64,000 nucleotides of DNA from Bradyrhizobium sp. CB1015 (GCF_025200925.1 NZ_CP104174.1:930001-994000), one strand, 5' to 3'; shown: positions 46,242-55,227, counted from the first letter of the stretch. Made by a program: numbers and translations. The notes: generated from the sequence alone by a model not told the origin.

Positions 46242-46586
46242 CTAGTCGACCTCCTGGACGACCATGCGGGTGTCGGGATCGACCAGCATCACGCGGCTGC
46301 CCGAATAGACGTAGCGGTACTTGGTGAGCGAGGGACCCCAGTCACTCGGGACCGCGGCGAGTTCGACGTCGCGCGGCACGGGTGAACCGACGACTATCTT
46401 TTCGCGCGTTTCGACCGGGCGGATCTTGTGCTCGGTGACGTAGGACCGGATCTTGGTGCGGTATTCCGGTTCGATCTGCACGGCAGCGCCGTGCCCGGCC
46501 CCGGTCGTCGTGGTGACGGTGGTTTGTGCCATCGCGCCCGTCGACACGAGCAGAGCGGCGGCCGAAATCAACATGAGTTTCTTCAT
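46242..46586 (-). CDS. DUF1236-like exported protein
   Basis: A 114-residue protein with a signal peptide (MKKLMLISAAALLVSTGAMA). The mature sequence contains IEPEYRTKIRSYVTEHKIRPVETREKIVVGSPVPRDVELAAVP followed by YRYVYSGSRVMLVDPDTRMVVQEVD, the typical DUF1236 arrangement in Bradyrhizobium, where such proteins occur in many copies. Function unknown. An EcfG-type promoter lies 75-99 bases upstream, so expression in general stress is likely. Confidence 0.85.
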   Translation of the reverse strand: MKKLMLISAAALLVSTGAMAQTTVTTTTGAGHGAAVQIEPEYRTKIRSYVTEHKIRPVETREKIVVGSPVPRDVELAAVPSDWGPSLTKYRYVYSGSRVMLVDPDTRMVVQEVD

Positions 46587-46660
46587 CGTGTTCTCCCTCG
46601 CCGCGGCATGCGGCGCTGCGATGAACTCGCCATCAGCTGTGCCGTTCCGTGGGAACGCGG

Positions 46661-46685
46661 AACGTTTGCCGTTTCTTCCCGTTCC
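46661..46685 (-). promoter_or_regulatory. EcfG-type general stress promoter
   Basis: On the minus strand GGAAC (46685-46681), 16 bases, CGTT (46664-46661). It faces the DUF1236-like gene (start 46586), leaving a 5' leader of about 70 bases. Confidence 0.75.
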
Positions 46686-46909
46686 CTCCCGGGAGGATTC
46701 ACCGGCGCTTCGGTCGCGTAGTCGATTCGGCGTCTCCATCATCGCTTTGTCACGCCCCGGTCATATCCGCTGCATCGTCCGTTGCTCTTGTCCCGCGCGC
46801 CAGAGCTTCGCTCCAATGACATCAAGCGGAGTTCCGGATGTTGTTTGGCGCGTTTTCGCGATGCAAGCCCGACGCCGCTTCGCTCGATGACGCTCTGGGG
46901 AGAGCTGAC

Positions 46910-48229
46910 ATGCAATTGATCAAGACGATTTCGGCGGACCGCCGCGCGATGCTCAAGGGCCTTGCGGCCGCGGCCGTGGCGCCGCTTGCGGCGCCGGCCT
47001 TTGCCGCCGAGGGCCTTCCGCCGCAGCCGACCGGTCCGGCGGCCGCTGTCGCCACCGACAAGTTCTATTGGGCGGCCGTGAAGGGGCTCTATGCCGTCAC
47101 GCCCGACGTGGTCAATTTCGAGAACGGCTATTGGGGCATCATGGCCGAGCCCGTCAGGCGGGAGTTCATCCGCCAGTCCGACATGGTCAATTATCAGAAC
47201 ACCTATTACGCGCGGCTGCGTGCGGGTGCGGATTTCGAGGCCGTACGCACCAAGGTAGCGGAGGCGGTCGGCGCGCTCCCGGAGGAGATCGCGCTCACCC
47301 GCGGCGCGACCGAAGCGCTTCAGCTCCTCATCGGCGGCTACAACAGGTTGAAGCCGGGCGACGGCGTGCTCTATGCCGACCTCGACTACGATTCGATGCA
47401 ATATGCGATGAACGCGCTGAAAGCGCGCCGCGGTGTCGACGCGGTCAAGTTCGACGTGCCGGAACCTGCCACCCGCCAGGCGGTGCTCGACGCCTATGCC
47501 CGCGCCATCGAGGCGAACCCGAGGACGAGGCTGCTGCTCCTGACCCATGTCAGCCATCGCACCGGCTTCGTCATGCCGGTCGCCGAGATCGCCCGCATGG
47601 CCAAGGCCAAGGGCATCGACACCATCGTCGATGCCGCCCATTCCTGGGGACAGATCGACGTCCGGGTGCGCGAGCTCGAGGCCGATTTCGTCGGCTTCAA
47701 TCTGCACAAATGGATCGGCGCGCCGCTCGGAATCGGCTTCCTCTACATCAGGAAGGACCGCCTCGCGGCCATCGACCGCGACATGGGCGACGAGGACTTT
47801 CCGGAAAGCGACATCCGCTCGCGGGTGCATACCGGCACGGTCAATTTCGCCACGGTGCTGACCGTGCCGACGGCGCTGGCGCTGCATCAGGAGATCGGCG
47901 CGGCGGCGAAGCAGGCGCGCCTGCGCCATTTGCGCGACTATTGGGTGAGCCGCGTTCGCGGCTTCAAGGACATCGAGATCCTGACGCCGGATGAAGCCGG
48001 CTCCTATGGCGCGATCACGTCCTTCCGCATCGCCGGCAAGACCGGCAAGGCCGACAACGAGGCCATCGTCGCGAAGCTTCGTGACAGCTACCGGATCATG
48101 ACGGTGCGCCGCGCCGGCGTCGCCAAAGGCCAGTGCATCCGCGTGACCCCGGCGCTCTTCACCGACGAGGCCGATCTCGACCGCCTCGTCGAGGCGCTGG
48201 CCGTCATCACGGGGACGAAGACGGGGTGA
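46910..48229 (+). CDS. Tat-exported class V aminotransferase-like enzyme
   Basis: PLP enzyme of 439 residues, similar to isopenicillin-N-epimerase/cysteine-desulfurase-like proteins. The N-terminus carries a twin-arginine signal (ADRRAMLKGLAAAAVAPLAAPAFA), so it appears to be exported folded with its cofactor. The core has RGATEALQLLI, the aspartate/histidine pair DAAHSWGQIDV, and the Schiff-base lysine K267 in NLHKWIGAP. The start at 46910 follows a GGGGAGAGCTG ribosome site; a frame open to 46838 lacks similarity. Substrate unknown; periplasmic aminotransferases are rare. Confidence 0.88.
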   Translation: MQLIKTISADRRAMLKGLAAAAVAPLAAPAFAAEGLPPQPTGPAAAVATDKFYWAAVKGLYAVTPDVVNFENGYWGIMAEPVRREFIRQSDMVNYQNTYYARLRAGADFEAVRTKVAEAVGALPEEIALTRGATEALQLLIGGYNRLKPGDGVLYADLDYDSMQYAMNALKARRGVDAVKFDVPEPATRQAVLDAYARAIEANPRTRLLLLTHVSHRTGFVMPVAEIARMAKAKGIDTIVDAAHSWGQIDVRVRELEADFVGFNLHKWIGAPLGIGFLYIRKDRLAAIDRDMGDEDFPESDIRSRVHTGTVNFATVLTVPTALALHQEIGAAAKQARLRHLRDYWVSRVRGFKDIEILTPDEAGSYGAITSFRIAGKTGKADNEAIVAKLRDSYRIMTVRRAGVAKGQCIRVTPALFTDEADLDRLVEALAVITGTKTG

Positions 48230-48260
48230 GGCTGGGCGGACGATTGGCAGTCTCTCTGCA

Positions 48261-48397
48261 GCCATCCTTCGAGACGCCCGCTGATGCGGGCTCCTCAGGA
48301 TGAGGGCTGAGTGCGTGGCACCAGTTTCAACGAGCACTGATCCCGCTTGGCCTCATCCTGAGGGACCGCTGAAAGCGGTCGTCTCGAAGGACGAGGC
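48261..48397. repeat. Palindromic repeat family F (CATCCTTCGAGACG...)
   Basis: CATCCTTCGAGACGCCCGC ... GCTCCTCAGGATGAGG ... CTCATCCTGAGGGACC ... GTCGTCTCGAAGGACGAGG; both halves are inverted copies. The same core forms the middle of the MITE-like element at 26674-26886, here without its 15-bp ends. Confidence 0.82.
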
Positions 48398-48452
48398 GCG
48401 CGCGGGCCCCTCATGACAATTGATGAGCCGTAGCAGAGGGCCCCAACCGCAG

Positions 48453-49475
48453 TCACCGCCATCCCAGCGCCGGCGCCACATGCATCAGGATCGCCTCGAT
48501 CGCATGCGCGCAATAGTCGACGCCGAGCTGGTTCGGGATCGTCAGCAGCAGCGTATCGGCTTCGGTGATCGCCTCGTCCTGCCGCAGCTGCTCGATCAGC
48601 ACGTCCGGCTCTGCCGCGTAACTTCGGCCGAAGATCGCGCGGGTGCGCGGGTCGATGAAGCCGATCTGGTCTTCGCTGCCGCGCTCGCCGCCGAAATAGG
48701 CGCGGTCGCGATCGTCCATCAGCGCGAAGATGCTGCGGCTGACGGAGACGCGAGGCTCGCGGCTGTGGCCGGCTTCCTTCCACGCCGCGCGATAGGCGCG
48801 GATCTGGGCCGCCTGCTGCACGTGAAAGGCTTCGCCCGTCTCGTCGTTCTTCAGCGTCGAGCTCTGCAGGTTCATGCCGAGCTTTGCCGCCCACACCGCG
48901 GTGGCGTTCGAGCCGGCGCCCCACCAGATCCGTTCGCGCAGGCCCGGCGCATGCGGCTCCAGGCGTAAGAGCCCCGGCGGATTGGGAAACATCGGCTGCG
49001 GGTTGGGCTCGGCAAAACCTTCGCCGCGCAGGAGGTCGAGGAAGACCTCCGCATGGCGCCGCCCCATGTCGGCATCGCTCTGGCCTTCGGCCGGCCGATA
49101 GCCGAAATAGCGCCAGCCGTCGATCACCTGCTCGGGCGAGCCGCGGCTGATGCCGAGCTGCAGCCGCCCGCCGGCGATGAGATCGGCGCTGCCGGCGTCC
49201 TCCACCATGTAGAGCGGGTTCTCGTATCGCATGTCGATCACGGCCGTGCCGATCTCGATTCGGCTCGTCTTGGCGCCGACCGCCGCGAGCAACGGAAACG
49301 GCGAGGCCAGCTGCCGCGCGAAGTGGTGCACGCGGAAATACGCGCCGTCGGCCCCGAGCTGTTCCGCGGCGACCGCCAGCTCGATCGATTGCAGCAGCGT
49401 ATCCGCCGCCGAGCGCGTTCGGGATTGCGGCGAGGGCGTCCAGTGCCCGAAGGAGAGGAATCCGATCTTTTTCAT
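48453..49475 (-). CDS. LLM-class flavin-dependent oxidoreductase
   Basis: Luciferase-like monooxygenase (F420/FMN class) of 340 residues. It begins KKIGFLSFGHWTPSP and contains AVAAEQLGADGAYFRVHHFARQLASPFPLLAAVGAKTSRIEIGTAVIDMRYENP, the standard LLM strand-loop pattern, and GISRGSPEQVIDGW. Substrate unknown; this subgroup includes alkanal and sulfonate monooxygenase-like proteins. Single gene on its strand. Confidence 0.92.
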   Translation of the reverse strand: MKKIGFLSFGHWTPSPQSRTRSAADTLLQSIELAVAAEQLGADGAYFRVHHFARQLASPFPLLAAVGAKTSRIEIGTAVIDMRYENPLYMVEDAGSADLIAGGRLQLGISRGSPEQVIDGWRYFGYRPAEGQSDADMGRRHAEVFLDLLRGEGFAEPNPQPMFPNPPGLLRLEPHAPGLRERIWWGAGSNATAVWAAKLGMNLQSSTLKNDETGEAFHVQQAAQIRAYRAAWKEAGHSREPRVSVSRSIFALMDDRDRAYFGGERGSEDQIGFIDPRTRAIFGRSYAAEPDVLIEQLRQDEAITEADTLLLTIPNQLGVDYCAHAIEAILMHVAPALGWR

Positions 49476-49529
49476 GCGGGCAACATATGGCTGATCGGAA
49501 GAGTTTGCGAGACGTTCCTGGAGGCGGCC

Positions 49530-49994
49530 TCAGATTTCGCAGCCGGTCAAGTTCAAAGCCTTGAGCAGGCCGCCGAACGCCTTGAGGCGACAGTGCTCGG
49601 TCTCGTTGGCGGCCTTTGCGCGCTGAACAGTGGCGGCCCGTTTGACGACAAATGCCTTTGGCTTCGGCTTGGGAGGTTCAGCGGTCGCGATCGGTTTCGG
49701 CTTGCTTCGCGGACGGACGACCGGCGCGGGCGCGAATGAACGGACATGCACGTGCTGCGGAGCAACCGGGTTATCCACCGAAGCGGTCTGTGTCGGCATC
49801 GCGCGGCTCTCAGCGACAACCTCGAGGCGATCGGCCTTCGCCAGCGCATCGTGCGAAGCGGAGATGCTTGCGTTCTGCTCGGCAGGCGGCTGGACCGTGG
49901 CCGCGGCGCGACGCGGTGGAGCGCTCAGCTCCATGGCCGAAAGCATTCCCACACTCAACAGGATGAGCAGGCCCAACAACGCCATTCTCAGCAT
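49530..49994 (-). CDS. Small membrane-anchored Pro/Lys/Ala-rich protein
   Basis: A 154-residue protein: N-terminal hydrophobic helix (MALLGLLILLSVGMLSAMEL) then a charged low-complexity periplasmic stretch (VRPRSKPKPIATAEPPKPKPKAF) and a C-terminal part with two cysteines (HCRLKAFGGLLKALNLTGCEI). No named domain. The ATG at 49994 is chosen because the membrane helix starts there; a frame open further upstream is not supported. Confidence 0.65.
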   Translation of the reverse strand: MLRMALLGLLILLSVGMLSAMELSAPPRRAAATVQPPAEQNASISASHDALAKADRLEVVAESRAMPTQTASVDNPVAPQHVHVRSFAPAPVVRPRSKPKPIATAEPPKPKPKAFVVKRAATVQRAKAANETEHCRLKAFGGLLKALNLTGCEI

Positions 49995-50233
49995 AACGCG
50001 CCTCTGACCCAGGTTAGCGCCGCTGAAAATTCTGCGCGTCAATGAGGCAACTTTGCCGGCGGCCGCCGCCCAACGGCAATCATTTGCCGACAGGGTTAAT
50101 TCGGTGCCGCATCTTGCCAACGCGACCGGCTTTGGTCGCGCAAGATGGTCTGTTCGGCCATGGCTCGCCGACGTGAAGTGACGACTTGAATTGCCTCTTT
50201 GTCCTCGGGGCAGAGCCAGGAGGAAGGACCGAA

Positions 50234-51097
50234 CTATTGTACCTCGGCGATCCTCGGTCCGGCCGACGGCATCTGCGCGTTGGTTGCCGACGGCCGGTTC
50301 GAAGGCGAGGCCGGGTCCGGCGATCGGGATGCGGCGTCGGGCGGCGCTCCCTGGGATGGTCGACGGGCGGCATTTGTCGGAAGCACGATCACCTTCGCGC
50401 CGACTTTCACCCGCTCATAGAGGTCGACGACGTCCTCATTGGTCAGCCGGATACAGCCGGACGACACCCGCTTGCCGATCGTCTCCGGCTTGTTGGTGCC
50501 GTGAATTCGATATTCGGTCTCGCCGAGATACATCGCCCGGGCGCCGAGCGGATTGCCGGGCCCGCCCGCCATGAACCGCGGCAGATAAGGCTGACGCGAG
50601 ACCATCTCCGCAGGCGGGCGCCAATCCGGCCATTCTGCCTTACGCGCCACGGTCTGCTCGCCGGACCACGCAAAACCTTCGCGGCCCACACCGATGCCGT
50701 AGCGCATCGCCTGCGTGTCGTTCAGCACCAGATAAAGGAACGTGTTCTTGGTATCGATGATCACGGTGCCCGACGCCTGGTGGCTGGAATAGTCGACCAC
50801 CTGCCGGACCAAGGCTCCGGGAACGTCGGCGTCGGCTTTTGGCGGCTCGACCAGCGGCGCCGGAGCCGCAATCGGAGCCGGCGCAGGCGCTGCTGCCTGG
50901 ACTGGGGGTGCCACGTAGACCGGAGTAGATGACGCCATCGCCTGGGGCGCGGACGGCTTCCGCACCGGTTGCACGCTCCCCGGGCGAGCCAGCAGGCCGT
51001 ACCCCAATGCGGCAACGGCCACGGCGCCAATCCCAACTCTCGCGGCCCTGGGCAGTGCGATCGTCTCGACCTTCCGGCGTTTGGCCCGCTTGCTCAT
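50234..51097 (-). CDS. L,D-transpeptidase (YkuD domain)
   Basis: Peptidoglycan cross-linking or lipoprotein-attaching enzyme, 287 residues. A short basic N-terminus and hydrophobic segment (RVGIGAVAVAALGYGLLA) give a membrane anchor, followed by a Pro/Ala linker and the YkuD domain with IHGTNKPETIGKRVSSGCIRL; the catalytic cysteine is C215. A C-terminal Ser/Pro/Arg-rich tail follows. The ATG at 51097 is chosen; the frame open to 51139 adds residues unlike a signal. Confidence 0.93.
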   Translation of the reverse strand: MSKRAKRRKVETIALPRAARVGIGAVAVAALGYGLLARPGSVQPVRKPSAPQAMASSTPVYVAPPVQAAAPAPAPIAAPAPLVEPPKADADVPGALVRQVVDYSSHQASGTVIIDTKNTFLYLVLNDTQAMRYGIGVGREGFAWSGEQTVARKAEWPDWRPPAEMVSRQPYLPRFMAGGPGNPLGARAMYLGETEYRIHGTNKPETIGKRVSSGCIRLTNEDVVDLYERVKVGAKVIVLPTNAARRPSQGAPPDAASRSPDPASPSNRPSATNAQMPSAGPRIAEVQ

Positions 51098-51463
51098 GTC
51101 TTCTCCCAGGTCGCCATGTCCAGGAGAGGTACCCAGCAAGATTTAAGAAACTTCGAAGCGACCCATTGGCGATGGTTAACACCGGAAGCTCGCTTGGCAA
51201 CAATTGGCACCGCTTGATGTTCAGATAGCTGAGCGCCGCGCGTCTCATCGCCAAACATGTCGGGATTTCAATCGCCGCGGAGCGAGCACGCTTTCGCTCT
51301 TCGTTAACCCTGGCTTCGGGTCGGTAGCGTCTTCGAAGGTCCGTTTCGGCGACGACATGCATCTGGCATTGAGGTGCGTGCTCCGAAACGGGCGCGATGG
51401 ACCAGAAACCAACATTGCAGCATCCCGCCAATCCTCAGAGAACGGGTCCGCAACGCGGGGGCA
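51098..51463. other. Intergenic region with no recognised gene
   Basis: About 370 bases upstream of the L,D-transpeptidase gene. It probably holds that gene's promoter. No repeat, RNA or convincing reading frame was seen. Confidence 0.5.
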
Positions 51464-51697
51464 TCATCGCAAATTGGCACAACTCCAAACCGATGTAGGG
51501 ACCGGAGAAATTGAAGAAGGCGTGTGCCGCGATGGCGCCCGCGCTCGGACCGGAGCGGTTTCGGTCGTGGTGCTACGCTCCGCCTCAAGCACGCGGGCGC
51601 GAAGACTTTCCAGTTCGGACAACAGAGACGTGAGCTGTTCCACACGCTCATGCAGCAGCACGGCGGCGTCGGCCGCTAGGTCACGATGTTCATGCAT
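51464..51697 (-). CDS. Possible small coiled-coil protein
   Basis: A 77-residue frame: MHEHRDLAADAAVLLHERVE followed by a heptad-like helix (LTSLLSELESLRARVLEAE) and a Pro/Ser/Arg-rich tail. It has the look of small rhizobial coiled-coil proteins, but no family can be named and the region is GC-rich, so it may be a chance frame. Confidence 0.4.
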   Translation of the reverse strand: MHEHRDLAADAAVLLHERVEQLTSLLSELESLRARVLEAERSTTTETAPVRARAPSRHTPSSISPVPTSVWSCANLR

Positions 51698-51955
51698 GTC
51701 GTGTAACCCCCAAACCAAGCTTTCGAACAGACTTGGATCATGGCCCGCCGGTGGACCAATCGGGAAAATGATGCAATCGCGACTGAAGTCCGCCGACCTT
51801 GTTCCAGCATCTACATATGTGAATCGTATGTTGCTTTACCCGAAAGTTAATTCGGCGGATGGCATCAGGCGCAGCACGAAGCTGCGGCCGGCGTGTCTTG
51901 CCGACGTGTCTTGGGATGAGCGCCGTCCCGCGGCGAGGCGCAATACGCAGAGGCG

Positions 51956-52189
51956 TCACTCTCGCTTAGACCGGGTTCTAAGGGGCACTACCTTTTCCGG
52001 TTCGATAGAGTCTGAATTTGCGCTCTGGCGCCCGATCGCCAGTTCAAGCTCGAGAGCCTCTATTGCGAGTTCCTCTGCCAAGCGTCTGAACAGTTCTTGC
52101 TTTCCCGCATCACTCGTCCGTCTGCTCATGAGGTCGAGAGATGCAGCCTCGTCACGGAGCTTCTCTAACCTTTCCCTGAGATCCTTCAT
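51956..52189 (-). CDS. Small helical protein of unknown function
   Basis: A 77-residue soluble protein with a start MKDLRERLEKLRDEAASLDL, SDAGKQELFRRLAEELAIEALELELAI, and a short basic tail. The pattern 'A-L-S--A-D--K-ELF-RLAEHL' is found in many small Bradyrhizobium proteins, so I think it is real, though its role is unknown. Confidence 0.65.
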   Translation of the reverse strand: MKDLRERLEKLRDEAASLDLMSRRTSDAGKQELFRRLAEELAIEALELELAIGRQSANSDSIEPEKVVPLRTRSKRE

Positions 52190-52501
52190 GGCTTTGATTC
52201 AGGTTTTTCACCACCTCGCCTTCCGCGGGGGGAGTAGATAACAACGACGAGAACGCGCCATAGGTTCATCGTTATTGCTGGTTTCTTCGGCGACCGACAT
52301 GCTGGGATGAACCCACGAACGGGTCAGGCCTCAGCACGTCGGATGGGTGATCCCTTGCGACACCCATCATGCCTCGCCACAGGCGGAGGAATTGACGGTT
52401 TCGCTGGCGCTCTACCGATCCTACGAGCTCAGTCGGATAGCGAAGTGAACCGTGGCTGCGGGTCAATCGCGTCGTTGATGGTCGATTTCGGCAAGGCGGC
52501 C
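52190..52501. other. Intergenic region with no recognised gene
   Basis: Around 310 bases between two small helical genes on the minus strand. No repeat, RNA or promoter motif of the EcfG or FixK type was found. Confidence 0.5.
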
Positions 52502-52717
52502 TTACTCTTCCTCATGTTGCCTTTGCGGCCGACGCAGGGGCCTAAAGTCGGGCAGGCATGCTATTGCTTGTTCCAGCTCTCTTCCGATTGCCTTGTAACG
52601 AGTGAGCGCCCGCGTATAGACATCGCGCTTGAGCTGGCTCCTTGCTGCCTGTTGAAGGCGCTCGCACTCGGCCATTTGCACGCGGAGCAGTTCTAGATGG
52701 GCCCGCATCTCTTTCAT
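52502..52717 (-). CDS. Small helical protein of unknown function
   Basis: A 71-residue protein: MKEMRAHLELLRVQMAECER, LQQAARSQLKRDVYTRALTRYKAIGRELEQAIACL, then a basic tail rich in Arg, Pro and Gln. Like the 51956 gene it resembles small helical proteins common in Bradyrhizobium. It ends about 130 bases before the end of the LuxR-type gene region and may be a separate unit. Confidence 0.6.
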   Translation of the reverse strand: MKEMRAHLELLRVQMAECERLQQAARSQLKRDVYTRALTRYKAIGRELEQAIACLPDFRPLRRPQRQHEEE

Positions 52718-52848
52718 GGACAGGTAATCTATCCCATATCGGCTTTGGTTCAATGGCGAACTTGGAGCCGCTGGACCATAGCGCACGTGGCCCGCCAACA
52801 TGCTCGAAACCGAAGTGCCGATGCCGGTGCGCGGAGGCGCCGGGTCAG

Positions 52849-54771
52849 CTACACAAAAAGATCATGTGTCAGATGGTGCTCAACGCCTCTTGCGTGATCA
52901 ACTGCGCCTTGCTCCGCGTGCGGCGGGCCAATCAGGTCTGCATCTGGAATCAGCGCCAGTTCAGCGTGTCCGGCTCGGCGCAGACCATGTTCGGCCGTGT
53001 CGGCGCCGTAGCCATCCTCGAGATGATCCGGATCTCTAGCCGCGGCCATATCATTCTTGAAATGAAAGGAATCTCCGGCCGCGGGCGCGGCAGCTGTATA
53101 CGCCGGACCAGACTCATGGTTGGCTTGGTCGTTGCCGCCAGACTTTTGGCTCGGCTCCGCATGCAGATTCGCAGAACCGTTTGAATGCGTCTGGTGCACG
53201 TCACGCTGAGACTGTCCGGAATTGGCCTGGCTTCCCGGTACATCATCGTCGGCATGCTGCTCGGCAGCTGCGGAACCGTCCTCCGAAGCGCGATGCAATT
53301 GCCCATGATTGGACTCGTGTCCGGTCAAGTCCTGCTTGGCGTGATGCTTGCCTGCTGCTGCGCCGTCTTCCGAAACGTGCAAATCGCGCTGCGATTGTTC
53401 ATGATCACCTGCGTCTGCTGCGGCGGCCTGTACTGTATCGTGTTCGGCATTCCTCGCGCCCGTTGTGGCCGCCCGCTCGAAGCCGCCATTGTCGGTCAGA
53501 GTGTCGATGGCACCGGATCCCACGTGAGGGTTGCCGCTGCCACTGAAGCCGTCCTCGCCCGCGGCCGCGTCGATGATCTGAACCTCGTGGGCTCTGGCCA
53601 TGGCATCGCCTCGGGCAGCTTCGAAGGCGAATGATTCATGGTGGATGTCGGAATTGAGCCAGGGCAGCTTGTCGAAGCCGTTGAAGTCGGGCCTGCCGGG
53701 ATTATTGAGGGCGACCAGTTCGCTGGGAGCGTTTGCGTCAGCCCACGCAAACACATCGCTCGGGCTGTCCCAGGCAGTGAACGCCTGGGCGTGGCTGCCG
53801 AGGAGTTCGTAAATCGAAACTCCGACCGCCGTCATCATGAACGCGCCGGCGCTGCTCAAGCCCGGCCTTGAAGCGTTGAGTGTCGGCACTGTGATCGTGC
53901 TGCCAGCAATATCGGCGCGGGATTCGATGGGCTTGCCCGCCCGCGTCGGCATGTCAGCCAGTGAATTCTCGACGCGGACGGCTTTGGCCGTTTTGCCCGA
54001 AGCAGCGTTCGCCTTTTGGGGGCTGATCTTGATGGTCACGACCGCGCCGGTGCCGTCTGCGGTCATGACCATGACAGTGTCGGCATCCGCATGATCGACT
54101 GCGGTCGCGCTCGCGGGTCGAAGGTCGTCGAGCGCTGCCCAAATCAGAGCTGCAAGCGCGCCGACCCCGCCGTACAGGCGCGATAGTGCGAACCTCGCGA
54201 GTTCCGTCCGGCTTTTGATGCCAAGCTGCGCAGATATCTGTTCGATTCGCGCCTCAACTCTGCCTGGGGCGAGCTTGATCTGGCGCGCAATCTCCTTGTT
54301 CGACATGCCGCTGGCGACCAGGCGGATGATCTTGTGCTCCTGGTCCGTCAGTGCTGCCAGCCTATTTTCGCCAAAGCCGCCATTGCCGGTCTTGCGGTCC
54401 GCGGCCGGCGCCACCAGCCTCAGGGACTGCAGCAGGTTCTCTGGCTCCTCGCGCATCGGAATCGCAGTGCAGGCGCCCGCTGCGATTGCCGCGGCGAGCT
54501 CGCCACGGGCAATCGATGCGGTGTAGAAGACCAGCCGTGTGGAAAGGTTTTCGGCACCGACGGCGGCGAGCATTCCAGAAGCCGTCACGTCCGAAAATCC
54601 GTCCTCGACGAGCGCGACATCTGGCGCCAACGTCCGGACTGCTTCGAGGCAGTCGGCGCCGGTGACGCAGGACGCAACGATCTCGAAGTCACGCTCGGTC
54701 GAAAATAGCGTCGCAAAGCCCTGCAAAACGATCGGACGGCGATCTGCGATCACGAGTCGGATACGACGCAT
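52849..54771 (-). CDS. LuxR-type protein with pseudo-receiver and long His/Asp-rich repeat tail
   Basis: A 640-residue protein. Residues 1-120 have a receiver fold (RRIRLVIADRRPIVLQGFATLF) but the phosphoacceptor aspartate position reads E (PDVALVED) and the conserved lysine near GACTAIPM is absent. A LuxR-type HTH follows (about 145-200: LTDQEHKIIRLVASGMSNKEIARQIKLAPGRVEARIEQI). Then two hydrophobic stretches (LYGGVGALAALIWAAL; FMMTAVGVSIYELLGSHA) and a tail of about 290 residues rich in His, Asp, Ala, Ser with two 33-residue imperfect repeats (SEDGxAAxxxHA). The ATG at 54771 is chosen. Long tail function unknown. Confidence 0.85.
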   Translation of the reverse strand: MRRIRLVIADRRPIVLQGFATLFSTERDFEIVASCVTGADCLEAVRTLAPDVALVEDGFSDVTASGMLAAVGAENLSTRLVFYTASIARGELAAAIAAGACTAIPMREEPENLLQSLRLVAPAADRKTGNGGFGENRLAALTDQEHKIIRLVASGMSNKEIARQIKLAPGRVEARIEQISAQLGIKSRTELARFALSRLYGGVGALAALIWAALDDLRPASATAVDHADADTVMVMTADGTGAVVTIKISPQKANAASGKTAKAVRVENSLADMPTRAGKPIESRADIAGSTITVPTLNASRPGLSSAGAFMMTAVGVSIYELLGSHAQAFTAWDSPSDVFAWADANAPSELVALNNPGRPDFNGFDKLPWLNSDIHHESFAFEAARGDAMARAHEVQIIDAAAGEDGFSGSGNPHVGSGAIDTLTDNGGFERAATTGARNAEHDTVQAAAADAGDHEQSQRDLHVSEDGAAAGKHHAKQDLTGHESNHGQLHRASEDGSAAAEQHADDDVPGSQANSGQSQRDVHQTHSNGSANLHAEPSQKSGGNDQANHESGPAYTAAAPAAGDSFHFKNDMAAARDPDHLEDGYGADTAEHGLRRAGHAELALIPDADLIGPPHAEQGAVDHARGVEHHLTHDLFV

Positions 54772-55227
54772 CTTTCTAGCCCCGCCGGCGTTCCGTCCTG
54801 TCTCGCCCAGCAAGGCGACCTGGGTTCAGCGGCGTCACCTTCAAGAGCAGCGCAGCAACGCAGAGCACGTCGCTTGGTTCCGCAAGGTGAAGCCCAGGGA
54901 TGCTGGCACGGAGTAGCGGAAGGCATCTTGCTCCTGTTTTGCCCGACGGTGCAACGGTTTTCCAAAACTGAGGCAACCTCTGATCTCCCGCTGATCGGCC
55001 GCGCGTACTCCTCAATCATCCGGCGCGCGTCTTCCAGGCGCGGCGGTTTGACGAGGCTTGAGCTAGGTCAAAGGTTCTGGCTGGCAGTGCGCGTGGCCTC
55101 ACGGGGGCGGTTGCTCTGGGGTGGGCGGCAGGCGGCGATCTAGCGATAATTGCTCAGCACGGCCCGTTCCGTTCGAGACTTGCGTGGACCGAGCTGTCGT
55201 CGCCCAGACCACTCAGTGTCCCGTACG
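54772..55227. other. Intergenic region with a FixK-type box and a possible small-gene relic
   Basis: About 456 bases between the LuxR-type gene and the TAXI-receptor gene. It has a FixK/FNR-type box at 55058-55071. On the minus strand a frame begins at 55019 (MIEEYARPISGRSEVASVLE) 39 bases from that box; its first seven residues resemble small rhizobial proteins that begin MIEEYA, but the rest does not, so it may be a decayed copy. Confidence 0.45.
55058..55071. promoter_or_regulatory. FixK/FNR-type box
   Basis: TTGA-GCTAGG-TCAA, a near-perfect match to the FixK2/FNR consensus TTG(A/C)-N6-(T/G)CAA. The nearest genes on either side are 287 and 157 bases away, so its target is unclear. Confidence 0.6.

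Noticed and set aside
51204..52241. 345-residue plus-strand frame over small helical genes
   Set aside because: Ser/Arg-rich composition with no domain; the minus strand has better candidates.
53185..53634. Plus-strand hydrophobic frame in the LuxR-type tail
   Set aside because: Antisense of His/Asp-rich repeats gives Val/Leu/Met runs; no start signals.
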